A stretch of 64,000 bases of DNA from Rhineura floridana (taxonomy: Eukaryota > Chordata > Lepidosauria > Squamata > Rhineuridae), in contig NC_084481.1 in NCBI RefSeq assembly GCF_030035675.1, forward strand, positions 119,253,517 to 119,317,516, in the 5' to 3' direction. Positions 26,555 to 37,369 of this stretch are shown one piece after another (position 1 is the stretch's first letter; each line of letters starts with the position of its first letter). The position numbers were made by a program, and so were the translations under genes. The notes under the pieces were generated by a model. The model was not told where the DNA came from and made no database searches. It saw only the letters and a program-made list of their open reading frames with translations.

Positions 26555-26890
26555 AATGTTACAAGGGCATACCCTTGAGAACAGAGGAGCCCCAACATAA
26601 ACTACTACAAAGCATTTGGGATGGTAGCACATTAAATCTGGCCAGAGTAAAAGCCCTACAACACTTAGCTATATGCTGATTCCTCAAAAGAGCATCTGAC
26701 TGAAAAGGAACATCATAAATACCCAAAGAACAAGGTAAACAGGTTGTACGTGAGCGAGCCAAAAGGTTCTGAAAGGAAATAACCCAGAGTCTTTCCTTTA
26801 CCAGGATTAATGTCAAACCAAATCTTGCTTGAAGAAGTCCAGTGCAGCAAGCTTTGGGTGGCAACAGACTTTGTCCAAGCACTACAATAC
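26555..26890 (-). repeat. LINE ORF2 C-terminal remnant (clade uncertain)
   Basis: A minus-strand open frame encodes YDVPFQSDALLRNQH and LARFNVLPSQML, recalling the C-terminal region of a reptile LINE with an ARFNVLPSA-type motif. A LINE-like 3' tail in the opposite orientation (CAGGGCTTCCTGGTGAAGGG, TCTAATAAAA) follows at 26940-27000. The assignment rests on one short motif. Confidence 0.35.
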
Positions 26891-26999
26891 CTAATGTAAC
26901 TGGTTTTACATCAGTTAAAATATTCTCTTTGTAAATACGTTGTAAGGCACCCCAGGGCTTCCTGGTGAAGGGTGAGTAAGAAATCTAATAAAAATCATC

Positions 27000-27536
27000 A
27001 TCGTGATTGTTCTTCAAAGCATGCTAATCTGCAAACTATAACAGACTAGCAGCTTTGTACCCAACATTGCTCAGGAATTCTAGCAATCCAAAAAAATTGT
27101 GCAGCTTTGAAACTGGTGGTTAAAATCACGGCAGTTTTGGTTCAAAATGATGTCCAATTGCATACAAACATAGACAAAAACTTGTTTCTTGTTCACAGGA
27201 ACAATAATGCAAACTTTGATTCTGATATATCAAGAGGTTCCAAATGCACAGCAAACAAACCACTTTAAAAAAAATGGCTTATATCCAAGTAGCACTAAAT
27301 CCCTCATTCCCTTAGCACAAGGATTTATGCTTGTGCTATGGAACTATCCCCCCCACACACACCCATATCTCTTCTGGAGGATCCCACAACTCTCTGGAGC
27401 AGATTTGGGGAGGGTGCGGGTGGAGGAGGGGGAAAGTTCTCTACCACAAGTGAAAATCCTTGCCCTAATTGAACGAGAGCATTGGATACTGCCCATAGTA
27501 GATTTGTTTGATGTAGTGTAGTGGCTAAGAGACTGA
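27000..27536. other. Intergenic DNA, no recognised feature
   Basis: AT-rich sequence with an open frame at 27189-27521 (+) of 110 codons that matches no family I know and has no promoter, splice or polyadenylation context. I see nothing else. Confidence 0.4.
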
Positions 27537-27567
27537 GGCTGCTATTCTGTACCTACATACCTGGGAG

Positions 27568-28014
27568 TAGGGATGGAATGATCCGTCAGTTTTTGTTCTC
27601 TTGCTTTCTAATTTTTCTAATCTTAAATTCGGTTCTCCACATTTCTGCAGTAATTTACTATATTTTTTGTAAAAAAAATCCTCCTGAAAATTCTTCAGCA
27701 TTTTAGTCTGAATTTCTCCTAATAAATACATTTTTGCACGTAGTTTTGACTAACATACTCATTTTTGCAGGCAGTTTATCCTAATGCACTGCATTTTTGT
27801 ATGTTATTCTTCTCAATATATTCATTATGTGCACACTTTCTCCAAATATATACATTTTTGCAAACACTGTTTGGTTGGAGAACTGCATCATAAAACTTGG
27901 ATAAGTGCAGATTTTGAAGGATGGCTGTTCTGGTTCTCATATTGTTTCAGAGAGTGCAAATTTGATAAATTTGCCTTTAAATACAACCTGAATCAAATCT
28001 CTCCGCTGTCCCTG
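27568..28014. mobile_element. 447-bp insertion with 8-bp target duplication (hAT-like)
   Basis: The segment splits a class A palindromic repeat. TGGGAGTA occurs directly on both sides (27562-27569 and 28017-28024). The ends read TAGGGATGG on the left and, from the other strand, CAGGGACAG on the right, a short TIR of hAT type. Depending on whether TAGGG or GGGAT is taken as the start, the boundary shifts by two bases. The interior is AT-rich and contains a degenerate 31-bp tandem array. No coding capacity. Confidence 0.6.
27690..27866. repeat. Degenerate ~31-bp tandem array
   Basis: The word CATTTTTG (or a one- or two-base variant) recurs with its C at 27699, 27729, 27760, 27792, 27823 and 27853, giving spacings of 30, 31, 32, 31 and 30 bases. 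Units also share a TTCTCCTAATA-like stretch before the word. Confidence 0.65.
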
Positions 28015-28232
28015 TCTGGGAGTAATTTTCACTGAACTAAATGGAACTTACTTATGAGCAGACATGTATAGGATTGCACTATGAGCATGTATAAGTTCAC
28101 AGTTCAAATTGTACCTCTGCTGTGAAGTCACTAGCTGGCTTTTAGGTGACCTGCATTCCCTTGGCCTCAGACCATCTGTGATATGAGGATTGTAATACTG
28201 GCATCTTACAGGGTCCTTGCAAGAATGACAAC

Positions 28233-28362
28233 AAGGACAGGGAACCTGTGGTCCTCCCAGATGGTGTTGGGTTCCATCTTACATCACCCCCAGCCCTCAT
28301 AGCCAAAGGTGACGGATGATGGGCCTTGTAGTCCAACAGCATTTGCAGGGCCACAGGTTGTT
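28233..28362. repeat. Palindromic MITE, class B (hAT-type ends)
   Basis: ACAGGGAACCTGTGGTCCTC at the left and TTGCAGGGCCACAGGTTG at the right are inverted relatives, with GATGATGGGCCTTGTAGTCC inside. The outer ends resemble hAT TIRs of CAGGGGTGGGGAACC type. Confidence 0.6.
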
Positions 28363-29287
28363 ATAGAGCACTTTGAAGCACTCAGGATATAAATGCTAGG
28401 CATTTCTGTACTTTAGGTATTTCATAACTTTAATTCTAAGCGTATGTTCCTTAAAGATTCTTTGTGAGAAGCCTTATCTGTTTCCCCTTGGAATCCATGG
28501 ATTTTGTGTAAACATCAGGCCCTTCCAAGAGTTTATCAAATCACTTCAACTTATTAATCACAAACTGACACACACGTTCATGCAAGTTATATACATACAA
28601 GGAATAATGGGTGTATCTCAAGCTATGGTGGTAGAGATAACTGCACCTGGCATTTTATGCCACCTCCTTCATATGTGACAACTTAAAATTTTCTTGTTAC
28701 CCTTATTAACAGTATTCACACTTAGGAATGTTCATGAGTTCTTAAAAAAAATAAAAATGCAAATGTTGCCATAGGAACATTGTCACTTTTGGAAAGGATA
28801 ATTATGATGTGTCGGCATACCAAGTACATCTGTTCTATCAGCATGTTGGCATGAGGAGCAGATGAAGACATTAATCTGTGAGTCATTAAGGTCCACTTAT
28901 TTATAGAAAAGAATGCATCAACAGTATGATATTTATTTGTAATTTAAAGGAGAAATTAAGACTTGCATCTGAACTAATCAGTGTATTGCCACTTGAAGAT
29001 GTGAATAACCCAGCCATGCCAAGTGCTTCTGTTACAGAAAGGGATCTCCTTGTTATCAAATAACATCTTCCACAATATGCTGGTGGCAATTGTGTGAAAT
29101 AGTGGGGATGGAAGAGTAGATATGCTGCTCAGGTGGTGTCCAGGTTGATGCTCTCTGTTTTCAAATCAAATAATTGGCTGCACCAGTGCTTCTTAAATGT
29201 TGTTCTATTGAGAACAACTTTTCTGGTTTCCTTGTTCTATGTGAACTACACAGAAATAATGGAAAGATTCTTGTTTATTATTTACAA
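28363..29287. other. Intergenic DNA, no recognised feature
   Basis: AT-rich sequence without coding or repeat signals that I can support. Confidence 0.45.
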
Positions 29288-29293
29288 GCATTT

Positions 29294-30090
29294 CTTGTTG
29301 TTAGTGTTGTTATGTGCCTCCAAATCGACTATGACTTATGGCGACCCTATGAATCAGCGACCTCGAAGAGCATCTGTCATGAACCACCCTGTTGATAGGT
29401 TTCCTGTTTAATCTCATTGATATAACTCACTCAGACATTGCATTGTAGCTCCTAATTGCTCTTGCTGCATCACTTCTCACTATTAAATCAACCCCATTTC
29501 TTCTTATTTTCTCATTTCCTGCATAAAATATTTTGTAGTTGCCTGGTTGAAAATGTCCCATTCCCATCCATTTTAATTCACTCACACCAAGTACTGTAAT
29601 GTTGATGCGTGCCATTTCTTGCTTGACAATTTCTGACTTTCCCTGGTTCATGCTTCTCACATTCCATGTTCCTATTGTGTGCATCATACAACTCCGGACT
29701 CTCCTTTTGCATCTGTGCACATCATCTTCTGGGCTTCCTTTTGGCTTTGACCCAGCTGCGTCATTAGTCACAGCGCTACTCGTACTTGTCCTTTGTTCTT
29801 CCCCAGTAGCTCGTTGAGTGCCTTCTGACCTGGGGGGTCTCATCTTCCAGCACTATCTCGTGTTGCATTTTGGATACTCTGTTCACAGGGTTTTCGTGGT
29901 AAGAGATATTCAGCAGTGGTTTACCATTGCCTTCCTCTGAGTTTGGATGCATCTTAGTCTGGTGTTTCAGCTTTGACCCTTCCGCCTTGGGTGCCCCTAC
30001 TAGGAGTTTAGCCTCTTGGTCTAGATGCCTGATGGCATTGTTCTCAGCTTCTTCAACACTCTTAACCCCCCTCTCCATGTTAAGGAGGGG
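29294..30090 (-). mobile_element. BovB LINE with internal deletion: 5' end joined to 3' end
   Basis: On the minus strand it begins with the same 5' end as the full copy at 31917-35440, runs through the 5' UTR and start of the endonuclease domain (GTWNVRSMNQGKSEIVKQEM, SELKWMGMGHFQPGNYK), then jumps near 29391 to the terminal ~95 bases of the BovB 3' end. About 2.4 kb of BovB sequence is missing. GCATTT flanks both sides (29288-29293 and 30091-30096), a possible target duplication. It cannot encode reverse transcriptase. Confidence 0.85.
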
Positions 30091-30096
30091 GCATTT

Positions 30097-30700
30097 ATAA
30101 ACTGCCTAATATCTAAAAATGTCAAAGTGCATTCCATAGTATAAAGACAATAGCAGAAAATGCCCCCTTTTGGTTCAACACGCTATGATATTCTGTAGGG
30201 TGTGGTACCAAGAGAAGAATTGCTTCAGATGATCTAAGTTCTCACGTAGGCCTCTACAGGGGCAAGCAGTCTTTCAGGTGACCTGGATTGTCAGGTAATA
30301 CATGGGTAATCCATTGTTAACTGCTTTGCACTCTGGAACCCAATTACTTCTCTTTGATTCTGCTCCTCACACAATGTGTCTTCTCTTTTCTCTTCTTCAA
30401 CATAGTTCAAGAAGGTGTGGGCTCTCTTACAGTCTTCCTGCAAAATCATCTTCAGAAGTGCTTCTTTGGGGTGCCCCTGCAAAATGAGGTGTGACTGGTG
30501 GCTTCTAGATAATGTAAATGGTTTTACATTTTGTTAACTTGCTCTAAGAGCAACAGTTATAGGATGGCATGATGTTAATTAATTTGTTAATATATTTCAC
30601 CCAAGTGGCCCCAATTATTTTACTAAGGATGTCCAAGAATGGATTTTCTTTTTTTAGTTAGACTATAAGATGACCCACAATACAAAGTCCACTGTGTTCT
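30097..30700. other. Intergenic DNA, no recognised feature
   Basis: Two opposed short frames (30291-30487) overlap and have no family resemblance. No repeat recognised. Confidence 0.4.
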
Positions 30701-30704
30701 CAGC

Positions 30705-30830
30705 CTGCTTCATTATGAAAAGCCCTGCTGGCTGAAACCAAAGGTCCATCTAGTCCAGAAACTTGTTTCCAATAACAACTAATCAGATGACTTTGGGAAG
30801 CTCACAAGCAGGGTATGAGCCCACCCTCTT
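30705..30830 (-). repeat. Interspersed repeat, same family as 16205
   Basis: AAGCCCTGCTGGCTGAAACC, AAAGGTCCATCTAGTCCAGA and GGGAAGCTCACAAGCAGGGT are the reverse complement of the words found at 16205-16340 and 46490-46620. Confidence 0.5.
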
Positions 30831-31475
30831 TGTCCTCATTGTGGTTGATTATATTCCATTATAGTACATTTGATCATACACAGGGTGGAGATCTGCAGGT
30901 GTAACCCTAACAAAAATATGGGCACTTTTAAAAGAGCTCCCATTTTTAAATGGTTGATTCCAACAAAGAACCTTACTAGTATCAAAACACATGTTATTTT
31001 TTCTCTCTGCCGCTTCTGCTTCTAAATGGCATGCACATTCATTAAAGGAGCTCTCGCTCCCTCTTTTCCTAATGCTCTCATTCATTAATGAATACTATGG
31101 TTTTCTTAATTGTGTTTGTGCTGTCCTGGATCATTATAGGGTCACTCAATTGAATTCTTCCCATGAGTATACACTAGCTATTGTAGCTAATTTCACAGCA
31201 TGGTCATTACTGGAGGAAGCAGAAGTTGCAGTTTCTTAGAATAATGTCACTTAATTTAGATTAATTTTCAGCTATCAAAGAAGAGATCCCAAACAAGCGT
31301 CTACAATACTGTGCTGATTTTCATCCATTATGCTAAGAGGAAGGGAGTGAAATTATTTGTGTATGCTTTCCTACCCAAACATCTTCATGGGGAAATTATT
31401 CATGCTGATTTATTTAAATGTAGTGCGTTCTGCATTAGCTCAGAGATTCTCAACAACATCAACTTAAATCATAGA

Positions 31476-31596
31476 TGGGGAATCTATGACCGTCCAGATG
31501 TTATTGGACTACAACTCCCATCATTCCTGACTATTGGCCATGCTGTCTGGGGCTGATGGGAAGTGGAGTCCAACAATATCTGGAGGGCCATACTCC
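31476..31596. repeat. Palindromic MITE, class B
   Basis: CCAGATGTTATTGGACTACA on the left and GGAGTCCAACAATATCTGGA on the right pair over about 40 bases around CTGGGGCTGATGGGA. A clear foldback. Confidence 0.8.
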
Positions 31597-31904
31597 TAAT
31601 ACTGACTTAAATCATGCTTCCCACATCGCCAGAATTAGGATGGGGGATGCGAGTTGGGGGGATATATGAGGGTGAGGAGCCATACAGATGCAGATAGTCC
31701 CACATGCTTTGCATTTGTTGAAGGGAAGTTTTGCTGTGTCCTCTTATGCACCCTGTCTCTCCACACCTCTCTGCTAATTGTTATTATTATCTCTATTTTT
31801 GCTTATAAAGAAAGACAGCTCCTATACTATGGTGGTGGTTGTAGCAACCAGAGCCCAACTGAAGTACTCTGCCATTTACAAAGGGCTCCAGCCTCTGGCC
31901 CACC

Positions 31905-31916
31905 AGCATCTACACT
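31905..31916. repeat. Target site duplication, 3' side of BovB
   Basis: AGCATCTACACT, identical to 35441-35452. The two copies exactly bracket the BovB element, marking its insertion site. Confidence 0.9.
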
Positions 31917-34900
31917 GTTGTTGTTGTTATGTGCCTCCAAGTCGACCACGACTTATGGCGACCCTATGAATCAGTGACCTCCAAGAGCATCTGTCATGAA
32001 CCACCCTGTTCAGGTCTTCTAAGTTCAGGTATGTGGCTTCCTTTATGGAATCAATCCATCTCTTGTTTGGCCTTCCTCTTTTTCTACTTGTGTTTTTCCA
32101 AGCATTATTATCTTTTCTAATGAATCATGTCTTCACATTATGTGTCCAAAGTATGATAACCTCAGTTTCATCATTTTAGCTTCTAGTGATAGTTCTGGTT
32201 TAATTTGTTCTAACACCCAATTATTTGTCATTTTTACAGTCCATGGTATCCGCAAAGCTCTTCTCCAACACCACATTTCAAATGAGCTGATTTTTCTCTT
32301 ATCAGCATTTTTCACTGTCCAACTTTCACATCCATACATAGAGATTGGAAATACCATGGTCTGAATAACCCTGACTTTAGTGTTCAGTGATACATCTTTA
32401 CATTTGAGGACCTTTTCTAGTTCTCTCACAGCTGCCCTCCCCAGTCCTAGCCTTCTTCTGATTTCTTGACTATTGTCTCCATTTTGGTTAATGATTGTGC
32501 CGAGATATTGATAATCCTTGACAAGTTCAATGTCCTCATAGTCAACTGTAAAGTTGCATAAATCTTCTGTTGTCATTATTTTAGTCTTTTTGACGTTCAG
32601 CTGTAGTCCTGCTTTTGTGCTTTCCTCTTTAACTTTCATCAGCATTCGTTTCAAATCATTACTGGTTTCTGCTAGTAGTATGGTATCGTCTGCATATCTT
32701 AAATTATTGATATTTCTCCCTCCAATTTTCACACCTTCTTCTTGGTCCAATCCTGCTTTCCGTATGATATGTTCTGCGTATAGATTAAATAAATAGGGTG
32801 ATAAAATACACCCCTGTCTCACACCCTTTCCGATGGGGAACCAATCGGTTTCTCCATATTCTGTCCTTACAGCAGCCTCTTGTGCAGAGTATAGGTTGCG
32901 CATCAAGACAATCAGATGCTGTGGCACCCTCATTTCTTTTAAAGCATTCCATAGTTTTTCATGATCTACATAGTCAAAGGCTTTGCTGTAATCTATAAAG
33001 CACAGGGTGATTTTCTTCTGAAATTCCTTGGTCCATTCCATTATCCAACGTATGTTTGCGATATGATCTCTGGTACCTCTTCCCTTTCTAAATCCAGCTT
33101 GGACATCTGGCATTTCTCGCTCCATATATGGCAAGAGCCTTTGTTGTAGAATCTTGAGCATTACTTGACTTGCATGGGATATTAAGGCAATAGTTCGATC
33201 ATTACTGCATTCCTTGGGATCCCCTTTCTTTGGAATTGGGATGTATACGGAACGCTTCCAGTCTGTGGGCCATTGTTTAGTTTTCCATATCTCTTGTCAG
33301 ATTGTAGTCAAAATTTGGACTGATTCAGTCTCAGTAGCTTGTAGCAACTCTATGGGTATGCCATCTATTCCTGGTGATTTGTTTCTTCCAAGTATTTTAA
33401 GAGCAGCTTTCACCTCGCATTCTAAAATTTCTGGTTCTTCATCATATGGTTCCTCTATGAATGAATCTGTCATCCTGGCATCTCTTTTATAGAGTTCTTC
33501 AGTGTATTGCTTCCATCTTCCTTTTATTTCATCTCGGTCAGTCAGTGTGTTCCCCTGTTGATTATTCAACATCCCTACTCTTGGTTTAAATTTCCCTTTC
33601 ATTTCTCTAATCTTTTGGAACAGGGCTCTTGTTCTACCCTTTTTGTTGTCCTCTTCTATTTCTATACAGTAAGCGGCGGTAATGCAGCCAAAGCTCTGCT
33701 CACGGCCGGAGTTCGATTCCAATGGAAGGAGGAAGTCAAAACTCCAGTAAAAAGGGGTCGAGGTCCACTCAGCCTTCCATCCATCCGTGGTCGGTAAAAT
33801 GAGTACCCGGCATATGCTGGGGGGTAAAGAAAGGCCGGGGAAGGAACTGGCAATCCCACCATATATGGTCTGCCTAGTAAACATCGCAAGACGTCACCCT
33901 AAGAGTCGGAAACAACTCGCACTATAAGTGCAGGGACACCTTTACCTTTACCTTTAACTATTGTAATAGTTCTCTTTGTACCTACGTACTAGTTGTTGTA
34001 TTGTTGCATTTAGGGTTCTGACTGTGTTTCTATCTCCTTTTGCTTTTGCTTTCCTTCTCTCTTTAACCATTTGAAGTGTTTCTTCAGTCATCCATTGGGG
34101 TCTTTCTCTCTTTTTAACTAGAGGTATTGTCTTTTTGCATTCTTCTCTGATAACGTCTCTGACTTCATTCCATAGTTCTTCTGGTTCTCTGTCAACTAAA
34201 TTTAAAGCCTCAAACCTGTTCCTTATTTGATCTTTATATGCTTCTGGGATGTTATTTACATTGTATTTTGGCGTTATGATTGCTTTGTTGGTCTTCTTTA
34301 GGTTTACTCTGATTTTCAATATGACCAGTTCATGATCTGTACCGCAGTCTGCTCCTGGTCTTGTTTTTGCAGAAAATATGGAACTTCTCCACCTTCTGCT
34401 ACCAATTCTAATCAATTTGATTCCTATATTGATCATTTGGTGATGTCCACGTGTATAGTCATCTTTTCAGTTGTTCAAAAAATGTGTTCGCAAGAAACAG
34501 ATTATTGGCTTCACAGAATTCAATAAGTCTTTCTCCTGTTTCGTTTCTGTCTCTTAGGCCCCATTTCCTCACAATTCCTAATTCTTCTCTGTTCCCTACT
34601 TTTGCATTCCAATCCCCCATGATTATCAGCACATTTTGTTTTGGTGTGTGATCAATTTCTTCCTGTACTTCTGCATAAAATCTCTCCAATTCCTCTTCTT
34701 CTGTGTTTGCCGTCAGAGCATAGACTTGGATGATGGTTATGTTGATAGGTTTCCCATTTAATCTCATTGATATAACTCACTCAGACATTGCATTATAGCT
34801 CCTAATTGCTCTTGCTGCATCACTTCTCACTATTAAAGCAACCCCGTTTCTTCTTCTTAATTTTCTCATTTTGTAGTTGCCTGATTGAAAATGTCCCATT

Positions 34901-35440
34901 CCTGTCCATTTTAATTCACTCACACCAAGTACTGTAATGTTGATGCGTTCCATTTCTTGCTTGACAATTTCTAACTTTCCCTGGTTCATGCTTCTCACAT
35001 TCCATGTTTCCATTGTGTGCGTAGTACAACTCCTGACTCTCCTTTCGCATAGGTGCGCATCATCTTCTGGGCTTCCTTTTGGCTTTGACCCAGCTGCGTC
35101 ATTAGTCACAGCGCTACTCGTACTTGTCCTTTGTTCTTCCCCAGTAGCTCGTTGAGTGCCTTCTGACCTGGGGGTCTCATCATCCAGCGCTATCTCGTGT
35201 TGCATTTTGGATACTCTGTTCATAGGGTTTTTGTGGTAAGAGATATTCAGCGGTGGTTTACCATTGCCTTCCTCTGAGTTTGGATGCATCTTAGTCTGGT
35301 GTTTCAGCTTTGACCATTCCGCCTTGGGTGCCCCTACTAGGAGTCTAGCCTCTTGGTCGAGACTCCTTATGGCATTGCTCTCAGCTTCTTAAACACACTC
35401 AAACCCCCTCACCATGTTAAGGTGTGCATCCGAAGAGGAG
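31917..35440 (-). mobile_element. Full-length BovB (RTE clade) LINE with a nested SINE
   Basis: BovB moves by target-primed reverse transcription using one polyprotein with an APE-type endonuclease and a reverse transcriptase. Minus-strand blocks in order: 35289-34777 and 34767-34459 (endonuclease; TWNVRSMNQGK, SELKWTGMGHF), 34436-33954 (linker), 33662-33297 (GRNKSPGIDGIP) and 33161-32133 (reverse transcriptase: AGFRKGRGTRD, GVRQGCILSPYLFNLY, LRYADDTILLAE, then CESWTVKNADKR and WCWRRALRIPW). The polyprotein is cut into about five blocks, one cut being the SINE at 33668-33956, so it is inactive. Without the SINE it is about 3.2 kb, the usual full length. A perfect 12-bp target duplication flanks it. 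The 3' end is GTTGTTATGTGCCTCC reversed. Confidence 0.95.
33668..33956 (+). mobile_element. Sauria-type SINE inserted in BovB
   Basis: tRNA-related head with box B-like GAGTTCGATTCC (33709-33720), a body with ATGAGTACCCGGC and GGGGAAGGAACTGGCAATCC, and a BovB-like tail AGAGTCGGAAACAACTCGCA ending in repeated ACCTTT (33938-33955). It is inserted in opposite orientation to the host BovB, between coding words YKENYYN and IEIEED. Sauria SINEs depend on BovB enzymes, so a parasite sits inside its helper. Confidence 0.85.
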
Positions 35441-35452
35441 GAGCATCTACAC
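35441..35452. repeat. Target site duplication, 5' side of BovB
   Basis: AGCATCTACACT, the partner of 31905-31916. Confidence 0.9.
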
Positions 35453-35892
35453 TACCTATCCCCATTAGAACTGCTGATGTAGTCTGTATGCTCACCAGAT
35501 GTCAGGGGTTCCTAAGAAATGCTCAGACATCTAGGTGAGACACTCTACTGAGACAGCTAATGGTCACAGCTTTTTAATTTCAGTAGTGGAAGGTTTGCCT
35601 CTGAGTCATAACATATAATGGGTATTTAAGACCAAAAGGTCCCTGCTCAGTCATTTCTCTGCTTCATCTTTTGATGGCAACATTAAAAAAGAGAAAAGGG
35701 AGGGGTTTCCTATTGTTTGACAATATCAAACTATAGGTACGGGATTTTCACTTCCTTTCTGATCATTGGACATTCTCTTTTTGCAAATTCAGGAATGAGG
35801 GGTTTTGTGTTGAAACTGGGCCTTTTTTCACTGTAAAGCACCCCCCTACAATTGGGTGATTTTCTAAGGGGACATCCAAGTGGCAAGGGTGG

Positions 35893-36025
35893 GGCGGGGC
35901 TGCAGCTCAGTGTTAGAGCACCTACTTTGCATGCAGAAAGTCCCAGGTTCAATCCCTAGATGAGCTTGATGGACTAATGGTCTCACTCAGTATGAGGCAG
36001 CCTCTTATATTCCTTTGTTGCCAAG
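35893..36025 (+). mobile_element. tRNA-Ala-derived SINE, partial
   Basis: Head GGGGCTGCAGCTCAGTGTTA with box A-like and box B-like (GGTTCAATCCC, 35947-35957) elements, then a shortened body ending CTCACTCAGTATGAGGCAGC. The middle of the body is missing compared with the copies at 22278 and 45055. Confidence 0.7.
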
Positions 36026-36029
36026 GCAA

Positions 36030-36800
36030 CTGGGCAGTGCCCCATCTTCCCATACTGTGCTGCAAAGGAAGTTTAATTGCCTCTTGAAGTGCAGTGTAGG
36101 AAGGCAGGAACATCACTTCTAACGGCTGCCTCAGCAACACGAAGACACATTCTCTGTATTGACATGCTGTGCTGTGAAAAGCTATGGAAACAAGTCTGTA
36201 TTGCTGAGGTGAATGAGTGATAGACCCTGTTTTCCTTGCAAAGCCATTGTTTTGTTTTGTTGCGGTCCTCTTGAAAATTCACCATTTTTTTTCTTTTTAA
36301 AAGTTGTTTCAGCGTTGCTTACAAATAGGTATTATTAAAATAAAAATCCTGGGGCTTCCTAAAACTGAGACAGGCATGTAACACCCACGCAAAGCTGTCT
36401 TAGGATGAGGTTTCTCCCACCCGCACTCCAAACCCCAATAGCCTCAGAGAAATGGAGATGGCTTACTTTTGTGTGGAACGCATGTGCTCTGACACTGAGC
36501 TATGGATCAAAACCATACATATGTTTACTAAGGCCTTCTAGGAAACAATAGCACAATACAAATCCTCTGGCAGAAGCTCCTAAGTATCAGCTGGATAATC
36601 GGTAGAAGCAATCAGGCCAAACAATAACAACAACACCTTGCACATGGATTCCCAGTGGCACATGATGTTAAAGTACAGGCAGATTGAGATCTTTCAAGTA
36701 TTTGTGTCCCAAGCCATTAAGTCAGGACTTTTAAACTGGATCTAGAAGTGAACAGGGGGGGAAAGTAGAAGAAAAAGTGGTAAGATGTGATCCAAACAAG
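36030..36800. other. Intergenic DNA, no recognised feature
   Basis: I see no gene, and no repeat I can name with confidence. Confidence 0.4.
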
Positions 36801-36804
36801 TGGT

Positions 36805-36920
36805 ACCAGTTAAAATTCCGGCAGCTGTGTTCTGAAATGTGAAGATTCTGAACTGACTTCAAAGGCAGCCCCATGCATAACATACTGCAGTAACCCAACC
36901 AAGAAGCTAATAGAGGAGGG
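36805..36920 (-). repeat. L2-clade LINE fragment, old
   Basis: AACTGACTTCAAAGGCAGCC and ACTGCAGTAACCCAACC are the reverse complement of the LQLVQNAAAR / [13 protein letters not shown] coding region seen in the other L2 copies, with many changes. Confidence 0.5.
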
Positions 36921-36949
36921 GTGGTGAAAAGTCCACTGCCCCTCTTTTC

Positions 36950-36987
36950 AAGTGTGTGTGTGTGCGCGCACGCACACACACACACTT
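36950..36987. repeat. Perfect palindromic purine-pyrimidine tract
   Basis: A TG run passes through CGCGCACG into a CA run. Arms 36950-36966 and 36971-36987 are exact inverted copies (17 bp) around CGCA. Confidence 0.9.
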
Positions 36988-37369
36988 CATACAAAACCAT
37001 CTGAGAGAAGCAGTAAGAGGGGAATTTTCCCCATCTGCTTACCGTCAAGAGAACCTCTGAAATAGTCATGGCTTTTCTTGACCACCATCAGCTGTGGAGT
37101 GAGTTCTAACAGCCCCGCGAAGAACTAGGCTGTTCAGCCTTGGGGTTCATGCAGGGACCCTGTGCAGAAGAGGAACAGGTGCAGCTGTCTCTGCACATGT
37201 ACTGCACATGTGTGACGTTCTCATCTGTCAAGTAGCTTCCATACAGGAGTGCAAAGAAGAAAATGATAGAGACCCTACACAGGAAAAGCTGGCCCCACTG
37301 GTCACCGCTGCTGCTGCTGTAGGCCTTGCTTATGGTCTACAGGACACAGGGTGAGGAACAACATCAATG

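Larger units (their letters stand above)
27537..28082. repeat. Class A palindromic repeat, split by the hAT-like insertion
   Basis: The left half (27537-27567, GGCTGCTATTCTGTACCTAC) and the right half (28023-28082, ending GACATGTATAGGATTGCAC) together form a normal class A element once the insertion is set aside. Confidence 0.6.

Noticed and set aside
27690-27866. CRISPR-like array
   Set aside because: Units are degenerate, about 31 bp with no constant repeat plus variable spacer structure, and the DNA is vertebrate.
32133-33161. 342-codon open frame, longest in the window
   Set aside because: It is the BovB reverse transcriptase (YADD box), part of a broken LINE, not a host gene.
33668-33671. 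Target duplication for the SINE inside BovB
   Set aside because: CTATA and CTATT words near the two edges are too short and inexact to call.
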